Positions 48,004 to 57,524 of a stretch of DNA of 64,000 nt are shown piece after piece. Positions within the stretch are counted from its first letter, which is position 1. Each line of letters opens with the position of its first letter. The notes under the pieces are model-generated. The model ran no database searches. It was not told where the DNA came from and worked only from the letters and a program-made list of their open reading frames with translations. The DNA is from JAWKTM01 sp041399085. Lineage in GTDB: Bacteria; Planctomycetota; Planctomycetia; Pirellulales; Pirellulaceae. Made by a program: the position numbers and the translations under genes. Location of the stretch: assembly GCA_041399085.1 (NCBI GenBank), contig JAWKTM010000038.1, positions 1-64,000 of the forward strand. Reading direction: 5' to 3'.

Positions 48004-48990
48004 ATGTATTCTGAACGGCGGCGAGATACCATGCAGCGCATTGAAGTTATCGATTCTCATACGGGCGGCGAGCCCACACGAGTCGTCATTGGCGGCGGTC
48101 CCGACTTGGGCGTTGGGCCCATGGACAAACGGCGGACCTTGTTTCGGCAGCATTACGACGCCGTGCGGTCAGCCGTGGTGTGTGAACCCCGAGGAAGTGA
48201 CGTCATGGTCGGAGCTCTGTTAGTTCCGCCCGTGGACAAGAAGAGCGCCACCGGCGTCATATTCTTTAACAACGTCGACTATTTGGGGATGTGTGTGCAT
48301 GGCACTATTGGTGTTGTGGCTACGTTGGCCTACATGCGTCACATCACGACCGGGGCGCACCGGATCGAAACGCCGGTTGGCATGGTGACCGCGACGTTGC
48401 ACGACGATGGACGCATCTCGGTCACGAACGTGGAAAGCTATCGCACGCGAAAGGCCGTGGCGGTCGAAGTGCCCGGACATGGGATACTGACTGGCGATGT
48501 GGCTTGGGGCGGCAACTGGTTCTTTCTATGCAGCGATCATGGCCAGCGAATCGCCGCGGATAACGTGGAGCGGTTAACGGAGTTCTCATGGCAAGTGCGA
48601 TTGGCACTGGGCCGCGCCGGCATTACCGGCGAAGATGGGGGCGAAATCGATCACATTGAACTGTTTGGGGCGTCGCGAACGGGTCACGCCGACAGCAGAA
48701 ACTTCGTGCTCTGTCCCGGCAAAGCTTACGATCGTTCACCCTGTGGAACGGGCACCAGCGCGAAGCTGGCTTGCTTGGCCGCCGATGGCGTTCTGAGCCC
48801 TGGGCAGTTGTGGCGTCAGGAGAGTATTATCGGCAGCGTGTTTGAAGGTTCTTATGAAGAGACCGATTCGGGACGCATCTTGCCAACCATTACCGGGTCG
48901 GCGTTTATCACCGCGGAAACAACGCTGTTGATCGACCCTTGTGATCCGTTTCGATCGGGGATTCCCGTACAGATAGGCCAAACTGGATGA
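48004..48990 (+). CDS. 4-hydroxyproline epimerase / proline racemase family
   Basis: Start ATG 48004, chosen because AGGGAGGAG lies just upstream; ATG 48031 (MQRIEVIDSHTGGEPTRVV) matches the family start better but has a weaker RBS. About 328 residues. Two catalytic Cys are present: in YLGMCVHGTIG (the usual second residue after Cys is Gly, here Val, then His) and in DRSPCGTGTSAKL. The latter is the canonical 4-hydroxyproline 2-epimerase site. The enzyme interconverts trans-4-hydroxy-L-proline and cis-4-hydroxy-D-proline. The stop overlaps the next gene start (ATGA at 48987-48990), so the two are translationally coupled. Confidence 0.9.
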   Translation: MYSERRRDTMQRIEVIDSHTGGEPTRVVIGGGPDLGVGPMDKRRTLFRQHYDAVRSAVVCEPRGSDVMVGALLVPPVDKKSATGVIFFNNVDYLGMCVHGTIGVVATLAYMRHITTGAHRIETPVGMVTATLHDDGRISVTNVESYRTRKAVAVEVPGHGILTGDVAWGGNWFFLCSDHGQRIAADNVERLTEFSWQVRLALGRAGITGEDGGEIDHIELFGASRTGHADSRNFVLCPGKAYDRSPCGTGTSAKLACLAADGVLSPGQLWRQESIIGSVFEGSYEETDSGRILPTITGSAFITAETTLLIDPCDPFRSGIPVQIGQTG

Positions 48991-50273
48991 GCCAGTCGAC
49001 AGGCAGCGTCGTCATCATTGGTGGTGGATTGATTGGCGCGGCCTGCGCGGATGCGCTCACGCGGCGTGGATGGCAAGTGACGCTGCTGGACGCCGGGCGA
49101 TTCGCCGGCGCATGTTCGCATGCCAATTGTGGGTTTGTCTGTCCAAGTCACGTGTTGCCGCTGGCCGAACCGGGGGCGGTTCGCCAAGCTTTGGCCGCGA
49201 TGCTGAAGCCGAATTCGCCGTTCTCGATCAAACCACGATTCGATCCAGCGTTGTGGAGTTGGCTGCTGCGATTCGCTCGGCGATGCAATCATCGAGACAT
49301 GCTCCACACCGCGCACGCTTTGCATCCGCTGTTGGAATCATCGCATGCGTTGTACGCCGAGATGATGGCCGAATCGGACTTCGCCACTGCCTGCGAGTGG
49401 CAAACTGGCGGCCTGTTGTTCGTCTATCAAACGGCCGCGGCTTTAGAGAACTACGCGGCGACCGATCGCTTGTTGACCAACGAATTCAATCTACCGGCTC
49501 GACGAATGGACGGCGAAGAACTGGTCGAATTTGAACCCGCGCTAAAACCGGGTTTGGCCGGCGGCTGGTTCTACGCGGACGACGCGCATCTGCGGCCGGA
49601 TCGCTTAATGAACCGTTGGCGAAGTCGGCTTGAGCGGCAGGGAGTGACGATCCGAGAAAACTGCCGCGGCGTCGGATTCGATCGAGCCGGCGATGACGCT
49701 AAAAGCATCCGCATTGTGGCGGCCGATCGCACGGGGAACTCGTGCGACGAAGCCTTGTCGGCCGACGCGTTCGTAGTTACGACCGGTGCAAGCGCGCCCG
49801 AGTGGCAACGCGAACTTGGCTGCAAAATTCCGATCCAACCGGGCAAAGGCTACTCGATCACCATGCCGCGTCCCGAGCGTTGTCCCCGCACGCCGATGCT
49901 GTTGATGGAGCATCGGGTCGGCGTGACGCCGATGCAAAGCGGTTATCGGCTGGGATCGACGATGGAGTTCGCCGGCTACGACGATTCGATTCAGGCACGC
50001 CGGTTGGGACTGCTGAAATCCGGGGCCGAGCATTACTTGGTTGAACCATATCGCGATCCGGTCGAGGAAACGTGGTTTGGCTGGCGTCCGATGACCACCG
50101 ATGGCTTGCCGCTGATCGGCCGCACGCCACGGCTCAAGAACGTCTGGCTGGCGGCCGGTCACAATATGTTGGGCCTGACGCTGGCGCCCGCGACGGGCCA
50201 ATTGGTCGCCGAGCTAATGGCCGGCGAAGCAACGCACGTCGACGCCCGACCGTTTCGCGTCAATCGCATTTAA
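48987..50273 (+). CDS. FAD-dependent D-amino acid oxidase/dehydrogenase (probable D-hydroxyproline dehydrogenase)
   Basis: 428 residues. FAD-binding Rossmann motif VVIIGGGLIGAACADAL (8-24), then HANCGFVCPSH and a C-terminal GWRPMTTDGLPLIGR with AAGHNMLGLTLAPATGQLVA, both DAO/DadA signatures. The 4-bp overlap with the hydroxyproline epimerase gene makes D-hydroxyproline oxidation the likely step (epimerase then dehydrogenase in trans-4-hydroxyproline breakdown). The further pathway enzymes (pyrroline hydroxycarboxylate deaminase, ketoglutarate semialdehyde dehydrogenase) are not in the window. Confidence 0.9.
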   Translation: MSQSTGSVVIIGGGLIGAACADALTRRGWQVTLLDAGRFAGACSHANCGFVCPSHVLPLAEPGAVRQALAAMLKPNSPFSIKPRFDPALWSWLLRFARRCNHRDMLHTAHALHPLLESSHALYAEMMAESDFATACEWQTGGLLFVYQTAAALENYAATDRLLTNEFNLPARRMDGEELVEFEPALKPGLAGGWFYADDAHLRPDRLMNRWRSRLERQGVTIRENCRGVGFDRAGDDAKSIRIVAADRTGNSCDEALSADAFVVTTGASAPEWQRELGCKIPIQPGKGYSITMPRPERCPRTPMLLMEHRVGVTPMQSGYRLGSTMEFAGYDDSIQARRLGLLKSGAEHYLVEPYRDPVEETWFGWRPMTTDGLPLIGRTPRLKNVWLAAGHNMLGLTLAPATGQLVAELMAGEATHVDARPFRVNRI

Positions 50274-50362
50274 GCGAGCCGAGTTGCCGCGAAGCTGAAG
50301 CACTGGCTCACTGCGGACATGGTTCGCGAACTGCGACACGGCGGCAGTCTGGGTGCCCGGAC

Positions 50363-50554
50363 AGTTCTTGAAGCCCTACCTGGCTACAGCCTGACGGCAC
50401 AACAAGATCTTGAAGCCCTACCTGGCTACAGCCTGACGGCACAACAAGATCTTGAAGCCCTGCCTGGCTACAGCCTGACGGCACGACAAGATCTTGAAGC
50501 CCTGCCTGGCTACAGCCTGACGGCACAACAGGTTCTTGAAACCCGTCTGGCGAC
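50363..50554. repeat. 42-bp tandem array C (4.5 units)
   Basis: Four full 42-bp units starting AGATCTTGAAGCCCTACCTG plus a partial fifth, >95 % alike except the ends. 42 bp equals 14 codons, so it reads as QDLEALPGYSLTAQ repeats in one plus frame. It sits between convergent genes (oxidase and DUF1501). No RBS or start fits a gene. Confidence 0.9.
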
Positions 50555-50592
50555 ATTCTGTCGCTGAGGCAAGTTCTTGGCGCGATTAGACG

Positions 50593-52050
50593 TTACGACA
50601 TCAAGCCCCGAATCGGCTCGGCGTGGTAGATATGGTTCGGGCGGCCTTGTTCGTCGTGCCAAGCGGCCGTGGGCGGCAGGCCGAGTGCGTCGTAGATCGT
50701 GGCCGCCAAGTGTTCCGGCCGCTGCGGATCATCGTGCGGGAAGGCGCCTTTTCGATCCGACGAGCCGATGACCGTGCCGCCTCGCACGCCGCCGCCAGCC
50801 AAGAACACCGATTGAACCGCGCCCCAGTGATCGCGACCGGGCAGCTTGGCGCTAGGGATCGAGAATATCCGAGGAGTCCGCCCGAATTCGCCGGCCATGA
50901 CGATCAGCGTTTCGTCCAACATGCCTCGCTCGGCCAGATCGTCGATCAAGGCCGCGACCGCGCGATCCGTGGGCGGCAGCAGATAGTTCTTCAGATTCGG
51001 GAAAGCCGCTTGGTGCGTGTCCCACGATTCGTTGTTGCCCAAGTTGACTTGCACGAGCGACACGCCGGCTTCGACCAATTGCCGAGCCATCAGCAGCGAC
51101 CAGCCGAACGAGTTGCGGCCGTAACGGTCTTGCGTCGCTTCGTCGACATTGTGAACATCGAACGCCTTCTGCGTTTCCGTATCGGTCAACAGCGACAAGA
51201 CCGCTTGGCGATGGCGGTCAAACGTCTGCACGGAAGCGGCCGTATCGAATGCACGTCGCTGATCGTCCAAATGGCCCAGCAACGACAAGCGATCGTGCAG
51301 CTTGCCGGGCGTGAAACCGTGCGGCAGCGAAAGGTTCGGCGCTTGAAACTTCATGTCCGCCGTCGTTTCGCGACCACGAGCGTGATGGAACTCGTACTCG
51401 GGATACGCGCCGTAAGTCTTGGCGTTGAACGGAGCGGCGTCGATGAACCACGGGTCTTGATGCGCTCCCATTAAACCCGCGAATTGGCCCGGAATCACGC
51501 GGCCGCTCCGATGCACCAATCGCTCGGGCAACACCACGGCGGGCGGCAGGTTGTTCGGCGGTTGCATGACGGTGTTTGCAATCGCCGCGATGGATGGCCA
51601 ATCGGATGGCTTGGGAGTCGAACGATTGAAACCGGGAGGCAGCATGCTGCGGCCGGTCATCATCACGAGATGACCATCGGAATGCTCGTTGTAAGGATGC
51701 GTCAGCGAGCGAACCAGCGCCCACTGCTCGCTCCGCTGGGCCAACATCGGCAGATGCTCGCAAATTTGCAGACCGGGTGTTTGAGTCGCGATCGGTTTGA
51801 ATTCGCCGCGGACATCGTCCGGCGCGTCCGGTTTGGGATCGAAGCTATCGTGCTGAGCCAAACCGCCGGAAAGAAAGATGTAGATCACCGACTTGGCTCG
51901 CGCATAGCGTCCGCCGCCGACATCGGCCCCGCGCAAGGCGTCGACGTGATTCATGCCGAGCCCCAGCAGGCCGATCGAACCGGCTTGAATGGCGGCGCGG
52001 CGAGTGACTTGCGGATGATGCCAAGGCGGCGAGTGGAGCGACCGGTTCAT
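50593..52050 (-). CDS. DUF1501 domain-containing protein, Tat-exported (copy 2)
   Basis: 485 residues. Tat-like signal VTRRAAIQAGSIGLLGLGMN, then VIYIFLSGGLAQHDSFDPKP, which is the start of the DUF1501 (alkaline-phosphatase-superfamily-like) domain. Later parts include SLTHPYNEHSDGHLVMMTGR, VQVNLGNNESWDTHQ and VMAGEFGRTPRI, which recall metal-binding positions of sulfatase/phosphatase folds. DUF1501 proteins are abundant in planctomycetes and paired with DUF1549/DUF1553 proteins; function unknown, exported. It is the last gene of the four-gene operon; start overlaps the WD40 gene stop by 4 bp. Confidence 0.93.
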   Translation of the reverse strand: MNRSLHSPPWHHPQVTRRAAIQAGSIGLLGLGMNHVDALRGADVGGGRYARAKSVIYIFLSGGLAQHDSFDPKPDAPDDVRGEFKPIATQTPGLQICEHLPMLAQRSEQWALVRSLTHPYNEHSDGHLVMMTGRSMLPPGFNRSTPKPSDWPSIAAIANTVMQPPNNLPPAVVLPERLVHRSGRVIPGQFAGLMGAHQDPWFIDAAPFNAKTYGAYPEYEFHHARGRETTADMKFQAPNLSLPHGFTPGKLHDRLSLLGHLDDQRRAFDTAASVQTFDRHRQAVLSLLTDTETQKAFDVHNVDEATQDRYGRNSFGWSLLMARQLVEAGVSLVQVNLGNNESWDTHQAAFPNLKNYLLPPTDRAVAALIDDLAERGMLDETLIVMAGEFGRTPRIFSIPSAKLPGRDHWGAVQSVFLAGGGVRGGTVIGSSDRKGAFPHDDPQRPEHLAATIYDALGLPPTAAWHDEQGRPNHIYHAEPIRGLMS

Positions 52051-53153
52051 GAGGCTGTTTCCGTTTTTGCGGAGTCCGTGTCCGAGCCCATTTTCAACAG
52101 ATGAATCGGCGAATTGTTGCCCTCGTATTCGCCGTCCTGGTTCAACCGACGTCCGTTGCCGTTGCTGCCTTTGTTCGTGGCGACGATCGCCAAGCGGTTG
52201 GTGTCCGCGTGGTAGCTGAGGCTGTGGCAGTTGGCCATCTTCGTCGTTTCAAAGAACGGCTTTTCGTCGCCGGGCCGACGCATCACCAGTTTGCCGGTGC
52301 CCGGAGTGCCGCTGGTCACGCCGATCAACACGTCATCGGCGTGCCACACGAGGTCGTGCAAGAGGCAATCCTTATCCTCGCCGAATTCGATCGACTGACG
52401 CTGCTCGCCCGAGGCGGTGTCGAAGATCAACAACGTCGGCTTGCCTTGTACCGTGCCGCCGTTTTTCGGAGTGACTCCGCCGCAAGCCAATAACGAACCG
52501 TCGTGGTTGAAGCGAATCAACCGCACGCCGCCCACGTCCTGCAAACGATGCAATAGCCACAGCGAGCCGGCGTCGAACTCGCGAATGCACTCGCCCGAGT
52601 CTACTTGCCACAGCCGCACTTTGCCCTTCGCGTCACCCGACGCCAGCAGCTTTCCCGATGGATCGAACCGCAGGGATTGCACGTCTTCGTTGTGACCTGT
52701 CCATTCGGCAACTCGCTGCCCATCCGCCGTGGACCACACGCACACGCGACCGTCCGGCGCGGCGCTGGCTAGCAGCTTTCCATCCGGGCTGATATCGAGC
52801 TGTCGAATCCATCCGTCGTGAGCCTGCTCGACATGCCAAAGCGACTCGGGCTCGCCGCCGTCGTGCCGAGTGGCGCGAATCTGTCCCCAGGAATCGGCCG
52901 AGTAGATCACATCCTGTTCGGGATGAAACACGATGGCATGAACCCAACCGTTGTGCCCGACAATCGCTGGCGATTCGGTTGGCTCGTCGCCGCTGATGTC
53001 CCACACCCGCACGCGGGCGTCGAAACCGCCAGCGGCCAAGTAACAACCGCAGGGGCTGAATCGGGCTTCGGTCACTTGCGGATCGGCCGTGATGACGCCG
53101 GTCTCGCGCGGCTCAAACTTCTGCAACAGGGCTTGTTGATCGGTATCGTTCAT
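52047..53153 (-). CDS. WD40 repeat protein
   Basis: 368 residues, no signal peptide evident. Repeated WD blades: EARFSPCGCYLAAGGFDARV, WVHAIVFHPEQDVIYSADS, WIRQLDISPDGKLLASAAPD, DVQSLRFDPSGKLLASGDAK. One seven-bladed propeller is expected. No enzymatic domain. In planctomycetes WD40 proteins often lie in DUF1549/DUF1501 operons and probably act as a cytoplasmic or peripheral scaffold for that system. Overlaps the start of the next gene (4 bp). Confidence 0.93.
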   Translation of the reverse strand: MNDTDQQALLQKFEPRETGVITADPQVTEARFSPCGCYLAAGGFDARVRVWDISGDEPTESPAIVGHNGWVHAIVFHPEQDVIYSADSWGQIRATRHDGGEPESLWHVEQAHDGWIRQLDISPDGKLLASAAPDGRVCVWSTADGQRVAEWTGHNEDVQSLRFDPSGKLLASGDAKGKVRLWQVDSGECIREFDAGSLWLLHRLQDVGGVRLIRFNHDGSLLACGGVTPKNGGTVQGKPTLLIFDTASGEQRQSIEFGEDKDCLLHDLVWHADDVLIGVTSGTPGTGKLVMRRPGDEKPFFETTKMANCHSLSYHADTNRLAIVATNKGSNGNGRRLNQDGEYEGNNSPIHLLKMGSDTDSAKTETAS

Positions 53154-53208
53154 GGCTCGGAATCCCGAGGTTGTTCAGAGATAGGGAAGAACTCGATCGG
53201 GGCGAAGC

Positions 53209-54501
53209 TTAGGCCAACACTTCGTCCACGGCGTGGCAATCGTCGTGAGCAATGGGCAACGGCTGGCCCGCGTTGTTGTATTCCGTCGCGATTGAATTCA
53301 CGCCCAGAGCCCGGAACCACGTGTGGAACATGTGGCCGATGTCGTAAGGCTCCGTATCGACGAACGTGCCTTGAGCGTTCGTCTTGCCGACGGCCAGCCC
53401 AGCCTTCAAACCACAACCGGCCATCGCCAACGACCACGCCTCGGGCCAATGGTCGCGACCGATGTGGCCGTTGATTCGCGGCGTGCGGCCAAACTCGCTC
53501 ATCGCAATCACCAGCACATGGTCCAACATGCCGCTGGCCGCCAGATCCTCGATCACGGCCGAGAACGCCTGATCGAACTTGGGCATCAGATTCAAATGCC
53601 CGTTAAAGTTGTCGCCGTGCGTGTCCCAGCCGTACGAATTCACTTTGACGAATCGCACGCCGGCTTCCAACATCTTGCGGCCGATCAGCATGTGGCGGCC
53701 GAACTCATGCGCGCCGTAACGCTGCTTGTCTCGCTCGGAAAACGAAGCTTCGTCGAACAATTCGCGCCGCCGCATCAACGTCCGCGCGGTGTCGAACACA
53801 TAGGCATTCGCCTCGCTCACCAGCGGGCGGCGACCCGCGGCATAACGGGCATTTGCCAGTTCGCGCAGCCGGTGCCGCGCGTCGTCTTCTTCGGCGGAAA
53901 CCGAGTCGGGTCGCAGCAAGTTCTCCGGCGGCTGTCCGTCGCCGAACGCCAGTGCGCCGTACTTCGGTCCGAGAAAGCCGGCGTCGTTGTGAATGAAGCC
54001 GCCGCTGCCCGGCTTGATCCACACGTAAGGCGGCAGTTTGCTGTCGCCCGCACCCAGCAGCTTCGCCACGGCCGAACCGAAATACGGATACGTCACGCCG
54101 CGATTCTTCGGATCGCCTCGTTGGATTCGAGCGACGCCGGCCGAGTGCGAATTGTCTTGCGTGCAAAGGCTCCGCACCACGGCCAAATGATGCATTTGTT
54201 TTGCGGTCTGCGGCAGCAATTCGCTCACGTGAATGCCAGGCACCGACGTGGGAATCGCTCGAAACGGCCCGCCGAATTTCGTGTTCGGTTTCGGATCCCA
54301 GCTTTCCAATTGGCTCATGCCGCCGTCGATCCAGACGAACAGCACTTGGCGGTTGGTCTTGGCGATCTCTTCGGCGATGGCCGGCTGCAACAGCCCGCCC
54401 AAACCTGCCGCGCCGACGGCCGCGCCGGCCGTCGCCCCCAGCCATTGTCGTCGCGACCAACGATGATCGGACGGCGTGCAAAGCGATTTCGTATGCGTCA
54501 C
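53209..54501 (-). CDS. DUF1501 domain-containing protein, Tat-exported (copy 1)
   Basis: Start chosen as GTG 54501 (VTHTKSLCTPSDHRWSRRQW), 8 bp after GGAG and 20 bp beyond the DUF1549 gene's stop; the longer frame to 54564 would overlap that gene. 430 residues. The Tat motif RRQWLGATAGAAVGAAGLGG precedes VLFVWIDGGMSQLESWDPKP. Conserved DUF1501 segments VKVNSYGWDTHGDNFNGH and VIAMSEFGRTPRINGHIGRD follow. Paralogous to the downstream copy. Function not known; the two copies may act as a heteromer or on different substrates. Confidence 0.93.
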   Translation of the reverse strand: MTHTKSLCTPSDHRWSRRQWLGATAGAAVGAAGLGGLLQPAIAEEIAKTNRQVLFVWIDGGMSQLESWDPKPNTKFGGPFRAIPTSVPGIHVSELLPQTAKQMHHLAVVRSLCTQDNSHSAGVARIQRGDPKNRGVTYPYFGSAVAKLLGAGDSKLPPYVWIKPGSGGFIHNDAGFLGPKYGALAFGDGQPPENLLRPDSVSAEEDDARHRLRELANARYAAGRRPLVSEANAYVFDTARTLMRRRELFDEASFSERDKQRYGAHEFGRHMLIGRKMLEAGVRFVKVNSYGWDTHGDNFNGHLNLMPKFDQAFSAVIEDLAASGMLDHVLVIAMSEFGRTPRINGHIGRDHWPEAWSLAMAGCGLKAGLAVGKTNAQGTFVDTEPYDIGHMFHTWFRALGVNSIATEYNNAGQPLPIAHDDCHAVDEVLA

Positions 54502-54521
54502 GTCAATCTCCGTTCGTCTCT

Positions 54522-56150
54522 CTAGTGATTCACAAAGAACTCGGTGGAAGCGGCCAACGCCCAAGCTAGATTTCGCAGCGCCTGTTCACGATCGGCGCTC
54601 GCCTCGTTTAAGTAAACGACGGCCGCCGCGCGTTCCTCGTCGTTCGGCAACCGGCTGAGAACGCTCAAGTAGATTTCCTCGACCGCCGCCGCGGGCTCTT
54701 CCAGCTTGGCGACACGCTCGGCCAGCGCCCCATCGCTTTTCTGAAACCACGACAAGACCAAGTCGTCGTTCGACAGAAACAGCGCCGCCTTCACCGTTGG
54801 GTTGACGCTGATCTCCGGTTCCTTCGGCGGATTGGCAAACGCCTTCTCGAAACGATCGCGAGCGGCCGACATCGCCTTCTCGTCGCTAAGCGATTGGCCC
54901 GTCGCGATTCGGAGGCTCAACAACAACTGCTCGGGCGACAGCGGCCGTTCGATCGCCACGCGATACGAAGCCAGTGGCGTATCCGCGTCGGCGCCCTCGG
55001 GCAACACACTGCTGCGTTGATACGTTTCGGTGCGAGCCAACTGCCCCAACAGCCACTTGATGTCGAACTCATGCGCGACCATTTCATTGGCCAGCAAATC
55101 GAGCAACTCGGGATGCGACGGTGGATTATCGGCGTGGTGCAAATCCAGCGGGTCGACCAATCCTCGCCCCATCATCATCCACCACAAACGATTGACGATG
55201 TTCCGCGCGAAGGCCGGATTCTGGCCGGTTGGCAACGACTCGCCCAACGTCCGAATCGGGCTGAACTTCAACACGCCTGGCGTCTTGGCTTTGCGATCGG
55301 GCGGCTCGATGTACTCTTCGCCCTTAGCGATCTCCGGCAACTCGAACTCGGCGCCGCCCGGCAACCGCGGCGCGGTCGTCATTTCGATGCCGTCGAAAAC
55401 CGAGGTGAACGAGACTTTCTGCGTCAGCGGATTCTCGCCAATCGCCGGGAACTGCTTGTCTTGGCGGATGAACGTGTTGCCGACAAAGGCGAACAGCCCC
55501 TGATAATCGACCTGCTTGTACTGGTCGACGAACAGATGGTCGTGGCACTGAGCACACTGAACATCGACGCCCAAAAACATCCGCCCGACATCGCGGACCA
55601 AGCCTGGCATGTCGGACGGATTCTGGCCGTATCGTTCCAGGCGAACGACATAGAAGTAGGCGGCTCCACGCGACTGTTCGTTCTCGGCGTCGGGCGACAG
55701 AATCTCGCGAGCCATCTGGTCCCACGGCTTGTTCTCGGCAAACGAATTTCGCAGAAACTTGATCCACTCGTCGTGCTTGCCGCGACGCTCGAGCAACATC
55801 ACGTCGAACAGATCGGTCAACCGATCCACATATCGTTCGTCGGCCAACAGCCGATCGATCAGCCGCTCGCGTTTGTCCGCGGCCGTGTCGGCCAGAAACC
55901 CGCGAACCTCGTCGGCCGTGGGGATCCGTCCGATGAAATCAAGATAGACGCGGCGAACAAACTCGGCGTCGTCGCATCGAGCCGCCAGCGGTCCGCCGGC
56001 TTGGGCTTCGATCAACTGGTCGACACGCTGGAAAAGCGGCTCGTCGGCAGCGGCCGAAACCAGCGGAAAAGTGCCGAACCAAACGACGGCTCCGGCGGCA
56101 ACCAACCAGGGCCTGAATCGACAACAGCTCACGAACAGGAAATCGAGCAT
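54522..56150 (-). CDS. DUF1549 / DUF1553 domain protein (PSCyt2-like, haem-less form)
   Basis: Start ATG 56150 (MLDFLFVSCCRFRPWLVAAG) gives a signal segment; upstream frame to 56276 is less likely. 542 residues. DUF1549 is in CDDAEFVRRVYLDFIGRIPT to DVMLLERRGKHDEWI, then the CAQCHDHLFVDQYKQVDYQG motif. This gives a CxxCH-like site that in relatives may bind haem or metal. DUF1553 follows in NRLWWMMMGRGLVDPLDLH and NPPSHPELLDLLANEMVAHE. First gene of the operon with two DUF1501 genes and WD40. Thought to be an exported cell-surface system particular to planctomycetes; biochemical role unknown. Confidence 0.92.
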   Translation of the reverse strand: MLDFLFVSCCRFRPWLVAAGAVVWFGTFPLVSAAADEPLFQRVDQLIEAQAGGPLAARCDDAEFVRRVYLDFIGRIPTADEVRGFLADTAADKRERLIDRLLADERYVDRLTDLFDVMLLERRGKHDEWIKFLRNSFAENKPWDQMAREILSPDAENEQSRGAAYFYVVRLERYGQNPSDMPGLVRDVGRMFLGVDVQCAQCHDHLFVDQYKQVDYQGLFAFVGNTFIRQDKQFPAIGENPLTQKVSFTSVFDGIEMTTAPRLPGGAEFELPEIAKGEEYIEPPDRKAKTPGVLKFSPIRTLGESLPTGQNPAFARNIVNRLWWMMMGRGLVDPLDLHHADNPPSHPELLDLLANEMVAHEFDIKWLLGQLARTETYQRSSVLPEGADADTPLASYRVAIERPLSPEQLLLSLRIATGQSLSDEKAMSAARDRFEKAFANPPKEPEISVNPTVKAALFLSNDDLVLSWFQKSDGALAERVAKLEEPAAAVEEIYLSVLSRLPNDEERAAAVVYLNEASADREQALRNLAWALAASTEFFVNH

Positions 56151-56339
56151 GGCAGGTTCCGCATAGGTGGGACAAAGGCGGAGGCGGCATTCGCTGGACG
56201 CCGGTGGGACTCGGGAATAGTTTAAGGATTCTCGCGGCGAGAAAAAAGCGAATTCCCAAAAATCTTGGGCGGGCACGTTACGCGAAGCACGACCGTTGTC
56301 GCCGGAAGATCACCCTTGCCGTCACATCGTGGAGCCATC

Positions 56340-57524
56340 ATGACTTCGATCATTCGACAACTCTGCCAGACTCTTCTGGCGGCGTTCCTGCTTGTCTCGC
56401 CGTCGACCTATGCCGCCGAGCGTCCGTTGCCGATCGTGGCGCCGGAGGCGGTTGGGGTGAAAGCTGAGTCGCTGCGAGAGATTCCGGCGTTGATCGATCG
56501 GGCGATTGCCGATGGCGAAATGCCGGGCTGCGTGGTGTTGGTCGGGCGTCGGGGGAAGGTCTTTTTTTACGAAGCTTTCGGCCATCGGCAAATCGAGCCC
56601 GAACCGGTGGCGATGACCCGCGATACCGTGTTTGACTTGGCTTCGCTGACCAAACCGATCGCCACGGCCACCAGCGTGATGAAGTTGGTCGACGCGGGCC
56701 AAGTGGATTTGGACCAACCGGCCGCTCGCTATCTGCCGGAATTCGGCGACGAAGCGAAACGCGAGATTACCGTCCGCCAACTGCTGACGCACCAAAGCGG
56801 TTTGACGCCCGACAACGCGCTGGGCGACTACCAACATGGCCGCGACGAAGCGTGGCGGCGCATCTGCGGGCTCAAGCTGGTCGCGCCGCGCGGATCGAAA
56901 TTCATGTACAGCGACGTCGGGTTCATCGTCCTTGGCAAGCTGGTCGAACGCGTCGCCAATCAGCCGCTGGACGAATTCGCACGTCGAAACATTTTCGCCC
57001 CGCTCGGGATGAACGACACCGGTTACTTGCCGAGCGAACCGTTGCGGCAGCGAGCGGCGCCGACCGAACAACGCGACGGTCGATGGATGCGGGGCGAAGT
57101 CCACGATCCGCGAGCCTACTTGCTGGGCGGAGTGGCCGGGCATGCCGGACTATTCTCGACCGCCGAGGACCTAGCGGTGTACGCCGCGGCGATGGCGGAT
57201 CAGGGCCGGTTCGGCGACCAGCGGCTACTGTCCGGAGCGACTTGGACGCGGATGGTCACGTCGCATGATGTGGGCCGCGGCCAACGCACGCTGGGCTGGG
57301 ATCGCCGCACGGGATATTCAATCAACCGGGGCGAAGCGTTCTCGGACGAAGCTTTCGGACACGGCGGCTTCACGGGGACGGTGATCTGGATCGATCCCAA
57401 GTCCGAGTTGTTCTTTGTCTTCCTGAGCAACCGGCTGCATCCCGACGGCAAAGGTGCCGTGAACCGATTGGCCGGCTCGATCGCGACGCTGGTCTGGCAA
57501 GCGTCCGAGCAGCCGAAGCGGTAG
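56340..57524 (+). CDS. Serine hydrolase, class C beta-lactamase (CubicO) family
   Basis: Start ATG 56340 gives a signal peptide (LLAAFLLVSPSTYAAE). 394 residues. Nucleophile motif SxxK in LASLTKPIA, YxN-type motif YSDVGF (Y-S-D), and HGGFTGT in place of KTG; all three stand in the proper order. Likely an exported esterase, transpeptidase-like or D-aminopeptidase; not a resistance enzyme by sequence. The last codons and stop (AAGCGGTAG) lie inside the dispersed palindromic repeat at 57516-57577. Confidence 0.92.
   Translation: MTSIIRQLCQTLLAAFLLVSPSTYAAERPLPIVAPEAVGVKAESLREIPALIDRAIADGEMPGCVVLVGRRGKVFFYEAFGHRQIEPEPVAMTRDTVFDLASLTKPIATATSVMKLVDAGQVDLDQPAARYLPEFGDEAKREITVRQLLTHQSGLTPDNALGDYQHGRDEAWRRICGLKLVAPRGSKFMYSDVGFIVLGKLVERVANQPLDEFARRNIFAPLGMNDTGYLPSEPLRQRAAPTEQRDGRWMRGEVHDPRAYLLGGVAGHAGLFSTAEDLAVYAAAMADQGRFGDQRLLSGATWTRMVTSHDVGRGQRTLGWDRRTGYSINRGEAFSDEAFGHGGFTGTVIWIDPKSELFFVFLSNRLHPDGKGAVNRLAGSIATLVWQASEQPKR

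Noticed and set aside
50319..50567. 82-codon frame across array C as a small repeat protein
   Set aside because: No ribosome binding site, no signal features, and both strands are open across the array, as expected for a repeat whose length is a multiple of three.
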